A stretch of DNA of 64,000 nt. Source: Bacteroidota bacterium. Lineage in GTDB: Bacteria; Bacteroidota; Bacteroidia; AKYH767-A; 2013-40CM-41-45. Position 1 is the first letter of the stretch, and the number at the start of each line of letters is the position of its first letter. Below the pieces are notes generated by a model. The model was not told where the DNA came from, did not search any database, and worked only from the letters and a program-made list of their open reading frames with translations. Made by a program: the position numbers and the translations under genes. Of the stretch, positions 55,351 through 64,000 are shown in pieces. Where the stretch lies: assembly GCA_016720935.1 (NCBI GenBank), contig JADKJP010000007.1, positions 186,001-250,000 of the forward strand. The letters run 5' to 3'.

Positions 55351-56307
55351 ATGAATTTTCTAGACTTTGAAAAACCGGTTGCCGATTTGATCGATCAGAT
55401 CGAAAAACAAAAGCAGATCGGCGAAAAAAGCAAAGTTGATGTGAGTGTTGCCGTCCGCCAGTTGGAAATTAAGCTCGAGGAGACACGCAAAACGCTCTAC
55501 TCGGATCTTACGCCATGGCAGAGAGTACAACTATCCAGACATCCCGACCGTCCATATACTCTGGCCTATATTGACGCTATCACTGATAAAAATTTCGTGG
55601 AACTCTTTGGCGACAGAACAGTCAAAGACGACAAAGCGATTATTGGTGGTTTTGGTTTTATTGATGATCAGTCGGTGATGATTATTGGTCAGCAAAAAGG
55701 ATCAACCACCAAGCAACGACAGTACAGAAATTTTGGCATGGCTAATCCGGAAGGCTATAGAAAAGCCCTTCGTCTCATGAAACTTGCCGAAAAATTCAAT
55801 AAACCGGTCGTTACACTTATCGATACTCCCGGAGCATATCCCGGACTGGAAGCTGAAGAACGCGGGCAAGGTGAAGCTATCGCCAGGAATTTATTTGAAA
55901 TGTCAAAACTAAAAGTCCCTGTTATTTGCATCATCATCGGTGAAGGTGCATCGGGCGGAGCACTTGGAATTGGTATCGGTGACCGTGTGCTGATGCTGGA
56001 AAATACCTGGTACTCGGTCATTTCTCCTGAATCCTGCTCTTCCATTCTTTGGAGAAGCTGGGACTTCAAAGAAAAAGCCGCTGAGGTATTAAAACTAACT
56101 GCTGAAGATATGCTCAGTCAGAAATTAATTGATGGCATCATCCGTGAACCCATTGGAGCGGCACATACCCAACCCGAGAAAATGTTCGCGATTGTAAAAT
56201 CTGAAATCAAAAAACACCTCGCGCAATTACTCAAAGAAGACAGAACAGAACTCGTAAAAAAACGTATTGAAAAATTCTGTTCCATGGGTGTTGTTGTGGA
56301 GAAATAA
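55351..56307 (+). CDS. accA: Acetyl-CoA carboxylase carboxyltransferase, alpha subunit
   Basis: A 318-residue subunit that, with AccD, transfers the carboxyl group from carboxybiotin to acetyl-CoA for fatty-acid synthesis. Recognisable features are ADLIDQIEKQ and LEIKLEETRKTLYSDLTPWQ at the N-terminus, HPDRPYTLAYI, LFGDRTVKDDKAIIGG, the glycine-rich TPGAYPGLEAEERGQGEAIA and IGEGASGGALGIGIGD. accD is not in the window. A small membrane protein gene and ispE follow closely, so the three are probably one transcript. Confidence 0.95.
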   Translation: MNFLDFEKPVADLIDQIEKQKQIGEKSKVDVSVAVRQLEIKLEETRKTLYSDLTPWQRVQLSRHPDRPYTLAYIDAITDKNFVELFGDRTVKDDKAIIGGFGFIDDQSVMIIGQQKGSTTKQRQYRNFGMANPEGYRKALRLMKLAEKFNKPVVTLIDTPGAYPGLEAEERGQGEAIARNLFEMSKLKVPVICIIIGEGASGGALGIGIGDRVLMLENTWYSVISPESCSSILWRSWDFKEKAAEVLKLTAEDMLSQKLIDGIIREPIGAAHTQPEKMFAIVKSEIKKHLAQLLKEDRTELVKKRIEKFCSMGVVVEK

Positions 56308-56365
56308 AAAATCTGTCCTGATCCAAATCAGCGGCAGAATACACTCGTACGAACTTCATATTCTT

Positions 56366-56572
56366 ATGCCCTGGAAACAATACATTCAATACCATCTTAA
56401 ATGGCAATCAGGTTTTTTTATCACCTGGCCTGTACTCATGATTTGTACAAATTACTTTCACCTTCCTTTGTGGACCAGTACTATTATATTCCAGTTTGTT
56501 GGAGCAATCGTATTCTGGTATGTCGACAAATGGATTTTCCGTCAGAAGAACAATAAAGCCAAAGCCGCCTGA
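56366..56572 (+). CDS. Small membrane protein, 68 residues, unknown function
   Basis: Starts MPWKQYIQYHLKWQSGFFIT and has two hydrophobic segments (about residues 15-32 and 38-55) ending in a basic tail RQKNNKAKAA, so it is probably a small inner-membrane hairpin with both ends inside. The ATG at 56366, 58 bases after accA, is chosen; a longer ORF from 56267 would overlap accA out of frame. ispE starts 40 bases later. I do not recognise the family. Confidence 0.65.
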   Translation: MPWKQYIQYHLKWQSGFFITWPVLMICTNYFHLPLWTSTIIFQFVGAIVFWYVDKWIFRQKNNKAKAA

Positions 56573-56612
56573 GATAAATTCCGGGTCTAACCACTAGCCT
56601 AGCATCCTTTGC

Positions 56613-57434
56613 ATGATCTCCTTTCCAAATTGCAAAATCAATGTAGGACTTCACATTGTAGGAAAGCGATCTGATGGTTTCCACGATATTGAAACCATTT
56701 TTTATCCCGTTCAATGGACCGATATCCTTGAAATTGTCAGGAACGAGGAAATTAACCCATCTGTAGAATTCAAATCAACAGGCATTCGTGTTTACGGTCC
56801 GCGTGAGAAAAATCTTTGTCTCAAAGCATACCAGCTTCTGGCCGAAAAATACAGCCTGCCACCTGTAAAAATGCATTTGCATAAAATCATTCCCATCGGA
56901 GCAGGATTGGGCGGAGGATCCTCTGACGCGGCCAATACACTGATATCTTTAAATAAATTATTTCGCCTGAATCTCAGCGATCAGGAACTGGAAAGCTTTG
57001 CCATTGAACTCGGAAGTGACTGTCCATTCTTTATTCGCAACAAAGCTATGTATGCGACTGAAAAAGGAAACATCATGGAGCCAATCAGTCTGAAATTAAA
57101 AAATTTTTACATAGTCATTGTAAAGCCGCGTGTACACGTCAGTACAGCGGAAGCGTATGCAGGAGTTAGTCCGCAAAAAAAATCAACCAGCCTCAAAGAA
57201 CTTGTCCGGCTTCCGATAGAGAGTTGGAAAGATTGCATTGAAAATGATTTCGAAAAAAGTATTTTCGAAAATTACCAGGGAATACGAAATATCAAAAACA
57301 AACTCTACAAGTTTGGCGCTGTTTATGCATCCATGAGCGGCAGCGGGTCAGCTGTGTATGGACTTTTCAAAGAAGAAAAAAATCTCCGCGCCTATTTTCG
57401 CAGTTGTACAGTCTGGCAAGGCAAACTTTCTTAG
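56613..57434 (+). CDS. ispE: 4-diphosphocytidyl-2-C-methyl-D-erythritol kinase
   Basis: A 273-residue GHMP kinase of the MEP isoprenoid pathway that phosphorylates CDP-methylerythritol at O2. The start MISFPNCKINVGLHIVGKR contains the usual K-IN-L motif, the ATP-binding loop is PIGAGLGGGSSDAANTL, and the third motif is GAVYASMSGSGSAVYGLF. It is last in the accA run and ends next to a low-complexity repeat region, convergent with the AAA+ ATPase gene. Confidence 0.94.
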   Translation: MISFPNCKINVGLHIVGKRSDGFHDIETIFYPVQWTDILEIVRNEEINPSVEFKSTGIRVYGPREKNLCLKAYQLLAEKYSLPPVKMHLHKIIPIGAGLGGGSSDAANTLISLNKLFRLNLSDQELESFAIELGSDCPFFIRNKAMYATEKGNIMEPISLKLKNFYIVIVKPRVHVSTAEAYAGVSPQKKSTSLKELVRLPIESWKDCIENDFEKSIFENYQGIRNIKNKLYKFGAVYASMSGSGSAVYGLFKEEKNLRAYFRSCTVWQGKLS

Positions 57435-57570
57435 TGGTTCGAGGTTCGAAGTTCAAGCTTCGAAGTTTGAAGTTCAACACTTAGTAATAGCAACCACCTA
57501 CCAAGCACTAAGCACCACGCACTAAGCACTAAGCACCAACAACCAACAACCATCAACCATCAACCAAAGG
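57435..57570. repeat. Low-complexity direct-repeat region between convergent genes
   Basis: The first part is built of GTTCGAAGTTCAAGCTTCG and TTTGAAGTTCAA units; the second of (CACTAAGCAC)-type and CAACAACCAACAACCATCA-type units in tandem. The units are imperfect and do not fold into a CRISPR-like array. Similar TTGAAC-based units occur at 5473-5508. Confidence 0.8.
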
Positions 57571-59046
57571 TTACTCCTCCCCCTGCCTGAACACAGAACT
57601 GAAAAGATCCTTAAACTTAAGTCCCTTAGTGAGATTGTTTTTGCTCAGTAAAGAAAATTCAGCAAGACCATGTAGCAGGAATTCCATAAAAAGAAGTTTC
57701 TCTTCTCCTTTGATTTTCGGATGATACTTTTTTACCGTTTCATCCAGACCCGGGACAGAGAATAAAAGTTCCTTGTAATTCTTTTCGCTGAGATCATTCA
57801 GCAAATCTATTTCATTACCGGCAGCAAACCAGTCGATGATTTCCTGGTAAGGGTTGGCTTCCTTTTTCTTTTTTAATTTCTCGGGATTCGGAAAATAATG
57901 TGTGAATTGCGCGCGGACTGCTTTGCCAATGAGATTCTGAGCAACAATCATTGTTCCCTCCTGTTCTCCTTCGTATACCAACTCAATTTTACCTGTGATG
58001 GATGGAATGACACCCCAGAAATCCGATATCCTGATCCCGGCCTTTTCTTCTCCATTGATAAACATTCTGCGCTCCGCGGAACTAAACAGATTTTCATAAC
58101 CCGAAATCGTCAGTCGCGCGGAAACACCACTTTTAGGATCCACAAATTCACTTTGTCTGGCTTCAAAAGCGATTTGTTCCAGCAGATTTTCCGCCAGTTC
58201 AGAAGAAGAAATATTTTGCTTCTGATTAGTTGTGATCGATGCCTCCTGCAGAGTGATCTGGCGGGATGTCTGAATATCTTTTGGATAATGTGTCAGGATC
58301 TGACTTTCAATTCTGTCCTTTAATGGTGTTACAATGGAACCACGGTTCGTGTAATCTTCCGGATTCGCTGTAAACACAAACTGAATATCCAATGGCAAAC
58401 GCAATTTAAAACCACGGATCTGAATATCTCCTTCCTGGAGAATATTAAACAAAGCAACCTGGATTCTTGCCTGCAAATCCGGCAATTCATTAATCACAAA
58501 AATTCCACGATGTGATCGCGGAATCAAACCGAAATGAATGACACGTTCATCAGAATATGGTAACTTTAAATTAGCGGCTTTGATCGGATCAACATCACCT
58601 ATCAAATCAGCAACAGATACATCCGGTGTCGCCAGTTTCTCTGTATAACGCTCATCGCGATGCAACCATCCGATCTCCAGATAATCGCCATGCACAGCGA
58701 TCAGATCCTTTGAAACCCTGCTGATCGGATGAAAAGGATCATCATTAATCTCAGAGCCTTTGATGTATGGAATATACTCATCCATCAATCCTGTCATGAG
58801 TCGGGCGATTTTCGTTTTCGCCTGACCACGCAATCCCAGAAGCAATATATTATGACGGGAAAGAATCGCACGTTCTATATCGGGTATGACTGTTTCATCG
58901 TAAGATTGGATGCTATCAAAGATCTTCTCACGCTTCTTCAGCTTTAAAATCAGGTTATCCCTCAACTCTTCATGTATCGGCTTGCTTACATAACCCGAAG
59001 CCTTTAATTCACCCAATGTTTTAATTTTCAATAATGGATTTGTCAT
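57571..59046 (-). CDS. AAA+ ATPase of the magnesium-chelatase (BchI-like) group
   Basis: A 491-residue ATPase. The P-loop reads LLGLRGQAKTKIARLM near residue 70, where the sixth motif position is Ala instead of the canonical Gly (GxxGQAKT). Other features are a Walker B-like GIFVINELPDLQARIQVALFN and sensor 1 FVFTANPEDYTNRG. The layout is that of MoxR/BchI-type ATPases used to remodel proteins or insert metals. A VWA-domain protein gene lies just upstream on the same strand, the usual partner type. No chlorophyll or cobalamin gene is nearby, so the client is unknown. Confidence 0.85.
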   Translation of the reverse strand: MTNPLLKIKTLGELKASGYVSKPIHEELRDNLILKLKKREKIFDSIQSYDETVIPDIERAILSRHNILLLGLRGQAKTKIARLMTGLMDEYIPYIKGSEINDDPFHPISRVSKDLIAVHGDYLEIGWLHRDERYTEKLATPDVSVADLIGDVDPIKAANLKLPYSDERVIHFGLIPRSHRGIFVINELPDLQARIQVALFNILQEGDIQIRGFKLRLPLDIQFVFTANPEDYTNRGSIVTPLKDRIESQILTHYPKDIQTSRQITLQEASITTNQKQNISSSELAENLLEQIAFEARQSEFVDPKSGVSARLTISGYENLFSSAERRMFINGEEKAGIRISDFWGVIPSITGKIELVYEGEQEGTMIVAQNLIGKAVRAQFTHYFPNPEKLKKKKEANPYQEIIDWFAAGNEIDLLNDLSEKNYKELLFSVPGLDETVKKYHPKIKGEEKLLFMEFLLHGLAEFSLLSKNNLTKGLKFKDLFSSVFRQGEE

Positions 59047-59154
59047 ATGTCCTTTTATAAATAAATATTTTTAACAATCCTCTTTTCAGTGCAGTTTATT
59101 TTATCCCATCAAAATCAAAACAATCAATTTTCACCATCTCATTAATCATTTTAA

Positions 59155-60249
59155 TCAGAGTCTCTTTTTCCTGTTCTTCTCAAAATCCTCAAGCACAAAT
59201 TCACCAAGTCCTTTTAATGAAGTATAATACGCTTTCCCGCCATTGGCTTCTGAAAATTCATGGATGAAGGTCCGCAAGTAAGGATCCTCGGCCACCATGA
59301 AAGTGGTAATGGGAATTTTTAGCTTTCTGCAGGAACTGGCAAGATTCAGACAACGATTCACAATTCTGCGGTCCAAACCAAAACTGTTTTTATACAATTG
59401 TCCGCGTTCCAGCATGCAACTCGGTTTACCATCCGTAATCATAAAAATCTGTTTGTTCGGATTTTTACGACGACGGAGTAAATTCATCGCGAGTTCAATA
59501 CCTGCAGGTGTATTGGTATGATAAGGTCCTACCTGTAAATACGGAAGGTCTTTCACTTCAATTTGCCAGGCATCATCACCAAATACCAAAACATCCAGTG
59601 TGTCTTTGGGGTAACGGGTTTTGATGAGTTCGGCCAATGCCATAGCCACTTTTTTAGCCGGTGTAATTCGGTCTTCACCGTACAAAATCATGGAATGCGA
59701 AATGTCAATCATCAAAACGGTGGAGGTTTGAGCTTTATGCTCTTTTTCCATCACTTCAAGATCATCTTCCCTCAGCGTAAATTCTGAGATACCATGATTG
59801 ATCTGCGCATTACGAATGGAATCCGTCATGGAGATCTGGTCCGGAGAATCTCCGAAACGAAACTCCCGATGATCACTGGTGAGCTCATCGCCTACTCCGG
59901 TAAATCGTGTAGTATGATTTCCGGCCCGGGATTTCTTCATCTTCCCGAAAATCTCATCCAAAGCACTCTTTCGAATAGCCTGTTCGGTCTTTGGTGTAAT
60001 GTGAAATTGTCCTGAGTTTTCATCCTCCCGGATAAATCCACGATCTTTCAGATCCTTGATGAAATCTGCCATCGTGTATTTGTCATTGGTTAGCTTGTAC
60101 TCCCTGTCAAGTTCATTGAGCCAATTCAAAGCCTCAGGGACATCACCAGCAGTATAATTTAACAACTGCATGAAAATCTCGAACAAGCGCTCAAAAGGAG
60201 TCTTTTCTTCCCCGCTTTCAGTAAACTGTGTAAATCGATATCCTAACAT
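59155..60249 (-). CDS. VWA-domain protein, partner of the AAA+ ATPase
   Basis: A 364-residue protein. The N-terminal ~150 residues are helical (ALNWLNELDREYKLTNDKYTM). The C-terminal von Willebrand factor A domain (about 170-350) has an intact metal-binding MIDAS: DISHS, the Thr in HTNTPAG and the Asp in MITDGKPS. With the BchI-like ATPase 108 bases downstream it forms a BchI/BchD-like or MoxR/VWA pair. There is no signal peptide, so it acts in the cytoplasm. The client is unknown. Confidence 0.85.
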   Translation of the reverse strand: MLGYRFTQFTESGEEKTPFERLFEIFMQLLNYTAGDVPEALNWLNELDREYKLTNDKYTMADFIKDLKDRGFIREDENSGQFHITPKTEQAIRKSALDEIFGKMKKSRAGNHTTRFTGVGDELTSDHREFRFGDSPDQISMTDSIRNAQINHGISEFTLREDDLEVMEKEHKAQTSTVLMIDISHSMILYGEDRITPAKKVAMALAELIKTRYPKDTLDVLVFGDDAWQIEVKDLPYLQVGPYHTNTPAGIELAMNLLRRRKNPNKQIFMITDGKPSCMLERGQLYKNSFGLDRRIVNRCLNLASSCRKLKIPITTFMVAEDPYLRTFIHEFSEANGGKAYYTSLKGLGEFVLEDFEKNRKKRL

Positions 60250-60263
60250 GTTTCGCGCTTATT

Positions 60264-60271
60264 CAAAGATA
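60264..60271 (-). promoter_or_regulatory. -7 promoter element of the VWA/AAA+ pair (TATCTTTG)
   Basis: Exact TAnnTTTG match on the minus strand, 14 bases upstream of the VWA gene ATG. The -33 box is unclear. Confidence 0.45.
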
Positions 60272-60433
60272 CAAAATATCATCCCCCATTCAGTAAAAAT
60301 CAATTCTCTTCATCGAATGCTCAAGAATTAATTAGCGGGCAAATTCTCTGCGCTTTCATTCTTTGTATATTCGTACAAATTCTTGCTTTGATTACACAAC
60401 AATTCTCCTACTCAAAAAGTTCCCCTTCCGACC

Positions 60434-63400
60434 TTGAATTCTTTAAAAATATATAAATCTTCAGCCGGCTCCGGGAAAACCTTCACACTCGTGAAAGAAT
60501 ACCTTCGTTTGGTACTGCAGAATCCTGATGAATTCAGGCATATTCTTGCTATTACCTTCACCAACAAGGCGGCAGGAGAAATGAAAGAAAGAATCATTTC
60601 GTCCCTTGTCGAATTAAGCCAGGGCAAAGGCGGTAACATGCGCGAACTCATGGAGGATGAATTGCCTGGCAGAAATCTTTCTGCACAGGCAGATAAGGCC
60701 CTGAAAAATATCCTCCACGATTACAGCTCATTTGCTGTCAGTACCATCGACAGCTTTTTCCAACGATTGCTTCGTTCACTTGCAAGAGAAATGCACCTGC
60801 CACTTCGGCTCGAAGTTGAAATCAACCTCGATGACGCGATCGCTGAAGTTACGGATCGGTTATTAAAAGATGTCGGTACCGACAAGGATCTTAAGGAATG
60901 GCTCAGCGATTTGCTGATTCAGAAAATGGATGAAGCGAAAGGCTGGAATATTGAAAACGATATCGCCCAGGTAGCAAAAGAACTTTTCAGAGATCGTCAG
61001 GAAGAATCAAAGGTCCTTACACGTGAAGAGATCAGGAAAATTTATAAAGAACTGGTGCTGATTCGAACATCCTTCGAATCGAAAATGAGTGCTCTGGGAA
61101 CCCAGGCAGCACAGCACATCCGGAATGCGGGTCTGGAAATCGCCGATTTCGCTTATGGCAAAAGTGGCGTTATTTCCTATTTCGAAAAACTGAAAGCAAA
61201 AAACAGTCCGGATGACTATGTAATGAAACAACGTGCTCTGGACGCGTTGGAATCATCCGAGAAATGGGTAACGAAAAAATCAGCCCGACGGGATGAGGTT
61301 CTTTCTGTTGTTGAAAATCATCTGCTTTCCCTGCTCCATTCAGCTGCTTCTCTTGTTGAACAGGAATACAAAATATATCTGAGTGCATTTGAGGCTTTGC
61401 GAAGAATCTATGTGTTCGGAATCTACAACGATCTTTTGAAAAAATTCAGCGAATACAGGAATGAAAACAATGTAATTCTTCTCGCTGACACTACACGACT
61501 GCTTTCAGAGGTTATCACCGGACAGGATGCGCCATTCATCTATGAAAAAATTGGTAACCGTTACAAACATTTGCTGATCGATGAATTCCAGGATACATCT
61601 GTTCTGCAATGGAAAAACCTCCTGCCCTTGGTGATTAATTCACTGGGAAGCGGAAACATGGCTTTGGTTGTAGGCGATGCGAAACAATCCATTTATCGGT
61701 GGCGCGGTGGAAATATGCAATTGCTTGTAAAAAATATTTTCGAAGACCTCAAACAGTTCAAATCAATTTTTAAAGAGGAAGTACTTGCGACCAATTTCAG
61801 AAGTAAAAAAAATATAGTTGAGTTCAATAATAAGCTCTTTCTTTCAGCTCCCGACATTCTTGGGAAAAATCTGGGTATGGATTCCCATCCATTGCTCAAA
61901 ATGGCCTATGCCGAAGATCTTGCACAGCATGTCGCGTATAAAAACAACTCGGGAGGTTACGTTAGTATCAAATTTATAGATAATGAGGAAGAAAGTTCCT
62001 TTTCAGAAGAAGTAAGTACACGTAAATGGAAAGAAATAGCCCGGGACCTAACTCGTGATAAAATCCGGGAACTCCTGGATTCAGGCTATCGATTCAGGGA
62101 TATTGCTATTCTGGTACGTGGTAACCAGGACGGAAATGAAATGGCCAATTATCTTTTTGATAACGATATTAAAAATGTCATTTCCCCTGACTCTCTACTC
62201 ATTCAGAAAGCTCCTCAAATCCGCTTTATCATCAGTATCTTCCGTTTCCTTGCCGATCCGACAGATGCAGTTTCGAGAAGCGAAATTCTGTTCTATTACC
62301 TCCAAAGACAAAAGGATAAATCAGGAATTCATCTGCACACAATTTTTGCCGATCATTTTAGTTCAGGGACAAAGAAGAAACAGAGCGCGACAGGTCTGTT
62401 TGACACACTCGCTTTTACCGATAACCTTTTCAATAAAACTCTTCCCGCGGATTTTATTGATCATGTACTTTTTCTCAGTAAACTTCCGGTTTATGAACTT
62501 TCCGAACAACTGATCCGGATTTTTGAATTGAATAAATCTCCGGACGCATACATCCAGCGTTTCCAGGATCTGATTCTTGAATACAATACGAAATTCATCA
62601 CCAGTTTACACGGGTTCCTTGAGTGGTGGAATGAAAGTCCTTCCGTGAAAAATTGCTCCGTAATTATTCCTGAAAATGAAAATGCCATTCGCATCATGAC
62701 CATTCATGGATCTAAAGGATTGCAATTCCCTGTAGTATTGATGCCTTTCTGTGAATGGAAATTGACTCCCAAAAGCAATGAACTCCTTTGGGCTGAATCG
62801 GATGTCCAACCTTACGCTGAAATGGGACACGTCGCTGTACTCACTTCCAATCGCTTGAAAGAAACTGTTTTCAAAGACTCTTACGAAGAGGAACTGAATC
62901 AAACCATTATCGATAATTTGAATCTTCTCTATGTCGCATTCACACGCGCTGAAGAACAATTGCTTGTTTATCTTCCGGAAACCGGCGAAGGAGAAATGAA
63001 CAGCGTCTCACGTTTGATTAAACAACTCATCCCTGTTCTTGACCTTGAGCAGGGTGAAACAAACCATTACCAAACAAAAGATTCCCAAACTATTCTCAAG
63101 ACTACCCGGAAAAAGGAATCCGAATCCGGTAAGGTAATTTCAGAAAAATTAAAACATTACCCATCCAACCGCTGGCAGGAAAAAATATCCGTTTCCTCCA
63201 AAGCTAAAAATCTCAGCGATATCACTGAAGACAAGCAATTAAAAAAGAAGAACTATGGTATTCTGGTACATGACATCCTGAGTAGAATTCGTAAACCAGA
63301 GGAAGTAGAGAAAGCTGTGCAAGCAGTAATCTACGAAGGCATCATTTCAGAAAAAGAAAAGGAAATCCTTGTAAAGCAAATTGAAGAATTACTGGAGATG

Positions 63401-63667
63401 AAAGAAATTGCGGGATTCTTTGACTCCTCATGGGAATTCATGAATGAACGGGAAATCATTCTCCCCGATGGTCGTTTGCTGCGACCTGACCGGGTAATCT
63501 ATAACAAGACAGAAACGAAAATTATTGATTTCAAAACCGGTAAAAAACAAAAATCCCATGCGGATCAGGTAAACGAATACGGTAACACCTTGTCGCAAAT
63601 GTCTTATCCCGGAATTCGTAAGTTCCTTGTATATATCGCCGAAAAAGAAGTAGTTGAAGTAACATAA
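60434..63667 (+). CDS. UvrD/RecB-like helicase with C-terminal PD-(D/E)XK nuclease (AddA-like)
   Basis: A 1,077-residue SF1 helicase-nuclease. Motif I is SSAGSGKTFTLV (about residues 9-20), motif Ia ITFTNKAAGEMKERI, motif II LLIDEFQDTS, motif III GDAKQSIYRWRGG, motif IV NFRSKKNI, motif V TIHGSKGLQFPVV and motif VI YVAFTRAEEQ. The C-terminal nuclease has GILVHDIL, LLRPDRVI, IIDFKTGK and a Q...Y motif, as in AddA. The start must be the TTG at 60434: the nearest upstream in-frame stop is at 60389 and no ATG or GTG lies between. AddB, the usual partner, is not adjacent. It probably acts in double-strand break repair. Confidence 0.88.
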   Translation: MNSLKIYKSSAGSGKTFTLVKEYLRLVLQNPDEFRHILAITFTNKAAGEMKERIISSLVELSQGKGGNMRELMEDELPGRNLSAQADKALKNILHDYSSFAVSTIDSFFQRLLRSLAREMHLPLRLEVEINLDDAIAEVTDRLLKDVGTDKDLKEWLSDLLIQKMDEAKGWNIENDIAQVAKELFRDRQEESKVLTREEIRKIYKELVLIRTSFESKMSALGTQAAQHIRNAGLEIADFAYGKSGVISYFEKLKAKNSPDDYVMKQRALDALESSEKWVTKKSARRDEVLSVVENHLLSLLHSAASLVEQEYKIYLSAFEALRRIYVFGIYNDLLKKFSEYRNENNVILLADTTRLLSEVITGQDAPFIYEKIGNRYKHLLIDEFQDTSVLQWKNLLPLVINSLGSGNMALVVGDAKQSIYRWRGGNMQLLVKNIFEDLKQFKSIFKEEVLATNFRSKKNIVEFNNKLFLSAPDILGKNLGMDSHPLLKMAYAEDLAQHVAYKNNSGGYVSIKFIDNEEESSFSEEVSTRKWKEIARDLTRDKIRELLDSGYRFRDIAILVRGNQDGNEMANYLFDNDIKNVISPDSLLIQKAPQIRFIISIFRFLADPTDAVSRSEILFYYLQRQKDKSGIHLHTIFADHFSSGTKKKQSATGLFDTLAFTDNLFNKTLPADFIDHVLFLSKLPVYELSEQLIRIFELNKSPDAYIQRFQDLILEYNTKFITSLHGFLEWWNESPSVKNCSVIIPENENAIRIMTIHGSKGLQFPVVLMPFCEWKLTPKSNELLWAESDVQPYAEMGHVAVLTSNRLKETVFKDSYEEELNQTIIDNLNLLYVAFTRAEEQLLVYLPETGEGEMNSVSRLIKQLIPVLDLEQGETNHYQTKDSQTILKTTRKKESESGKVISEKLKHYPSNRWQEKISVSSKAKNLSDITEDKQLKKKNYGILVHDILSRIRKPEEVEKAVQAVIYEGIISEKEKEILVKQIEELLEMKEIAGFFDSSWEFMNEREIILPDGRLLRPDRVIYNKTETKIIDFKTGKKQKSHADQVNEYGNTLSQMSYPGIRKFLVYIAEKEVVEVT

Positions 63668-63692
63668 TCAGCCAGGTGATTCATTGAAGCAT

Positions 63693-63723
63693 TTGCAGAT
63701 TCCCGCCTAAACATGTAAGTTTG
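63693..63723 (+). promoter_or_regulatory. Promoter of the terminal response regulator gene
   Basis: TTG (63693-63695), a 20-base spacer and TAAGTTTG (63716-63723), both matching consensus. The ATG at 63743 is 20 bases downstream. Confidence 0.65.
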
Positions 63724-63742
63724 AATTCTCATCCTTCCGGAA

Positions 63743-64000
63743 ATGCTTAATTCCAATAAACTGAAACTGACACTCGTCGACGACGACGCCCAAATGAGTG
63801 AAATGCTGAAAGATTTCTTTTCCGGCAGATTTCCTGCTTCTGTCATTTCAAGCTATCCTACCGGTGAACTGGCCTTACAAGGCATGTTCGAAGCACCGGA
63901 CCTTATTGTACTCGATTATCATCTTGATTCAGCCGACCCTACTGCCATGAATGGCCTGCAGGTTTTGAAAAAAATAAAAGAACAGTTTCCGGATGTTCCC
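63743..64000 (+). CDS. Response regulator receiver domain, 5' fragment (cut by window edge)
   Basis: The 86 visible codons encode the start of a receiver domain: LTLVDDDAQMSEML has the acidic pocket (Asp13-Asp15), and LIVLDYHLDSADPTAMNGL holds the probable phospho-acceptor Asp59, with a short insertion after it. The output domain is outside the window, so the type (LytTR, NtrC or other) cannot be told. It has its own promoter and is downstream of the AddA-like gene. Confidence 0.85.
   Translation, partial: MLNSNKLKLTLVDDDAQMSEMLKDFFSGRFPASVISSYPTGELALQGMFEAPDLIVLDYHLDSADPTAMNGLQVLKKIKEQFPDVP

Noticed and set aside
57435..57570. CRISPR array
   Set aside because: Units are short, irregular and without unique spacers; no cas gene is near.

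Overview
The window is chromosomal DNA from a Bacteroidota bacterium (Chitinophagales, Sphingobacteriales or Cytophagales type, inferred). The signs are several secreted proteins with type IX secretion (T9SS) C-terminal sorting domains, one giant PKD-repeat protein ending in a CHU_C/type B sorting domain, Bacteroidota-only families (DUF5686, DUF4199, long NusB), a futalosine-pathway menaquinone gene (mqnE), and promoters of the Bacteroidota form TTG-N18..22-TAnnTTTG with few Shine-Dalgarno sequences. No insertion sequence, prophage, CRISPR array or rRNA operon was seen. Most of the window is core chromosome with some lineage-specific surface genes.

Layout. 1-6.4 kb: 5' end of rocD; rlmD, NlpC/P60 hydrolase and phosphoribosyltransferase; opposed to them a universal stress protein, cation/proton antiporter and aroK operon; a TerC-family membrane protein; tRNA-Pro(GGG). 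6.9-14.6 kb: a 2,570-residue surface adhesin-like protein with 16 PKD-type and 11 Ig-like repeats, containing an apparent internal duplication of a 1.8 kb, eight-domain block. 14.6-15.6 kb: an intergenic region rich in hairpins, with a 62-codon ORF that has its own promoter. 15.6-17.7 kb: a prolyl oligopeptidase gene broken by one extra A in an A7 run. 17.8-24.4 kb: a double-length D-Ala-D-Ala ligase fusion, a PASTA protein, a T9SS cargo protein and an RluD-type pseudouridine synthase.

24.4-34.2 kb: exported proteins (a T9SS beta-propeller-like protein, an M43 metalloprotease with three FnIII repeats, a BNR/sortilin-like T9SS protein, a small TonB-like protein) with mqnE and an orphan OmpR-type regulator between them. 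34.2-40.0 kb: a cysteine-cluster protein and a likely four-gene operon of DUF4199 protein, two glycosyltransferases and an outer-membrane DUF5686 protein. 40.2 kb: the SRP RNA gene, then fructose-6-phosphate aldolase and a Sua5/YciO protein. 41.9-49.2 kb: a run of reverse-strand housekeeping genes (leucine-type dehydrogenase; nusB, DUF1573, yajC, ybbR, coaE, MBL-fold exonuclease, NAD(P)HX repair enzyme).

49.3-64 kb: an ABC exporter, MTA/SAH nucleosidase, dnaB, a lipoprotein, accA, a small membrane protein and ispE; a VWA protein and AAA+ ATPase pair; an AddA/RecB-like helicase-nuclease with a TTG start; and the N-terminus of a response regulator cut by the window edge.

No clearly novel multi-gene system was found. 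The most unusual items are the tandem Ddl fusion with a diverged first active site, the block duplication in the giant adhesin, and the small ORF in the hairpin-rich gap. All family calls were made by reading motifs; no database search was run.
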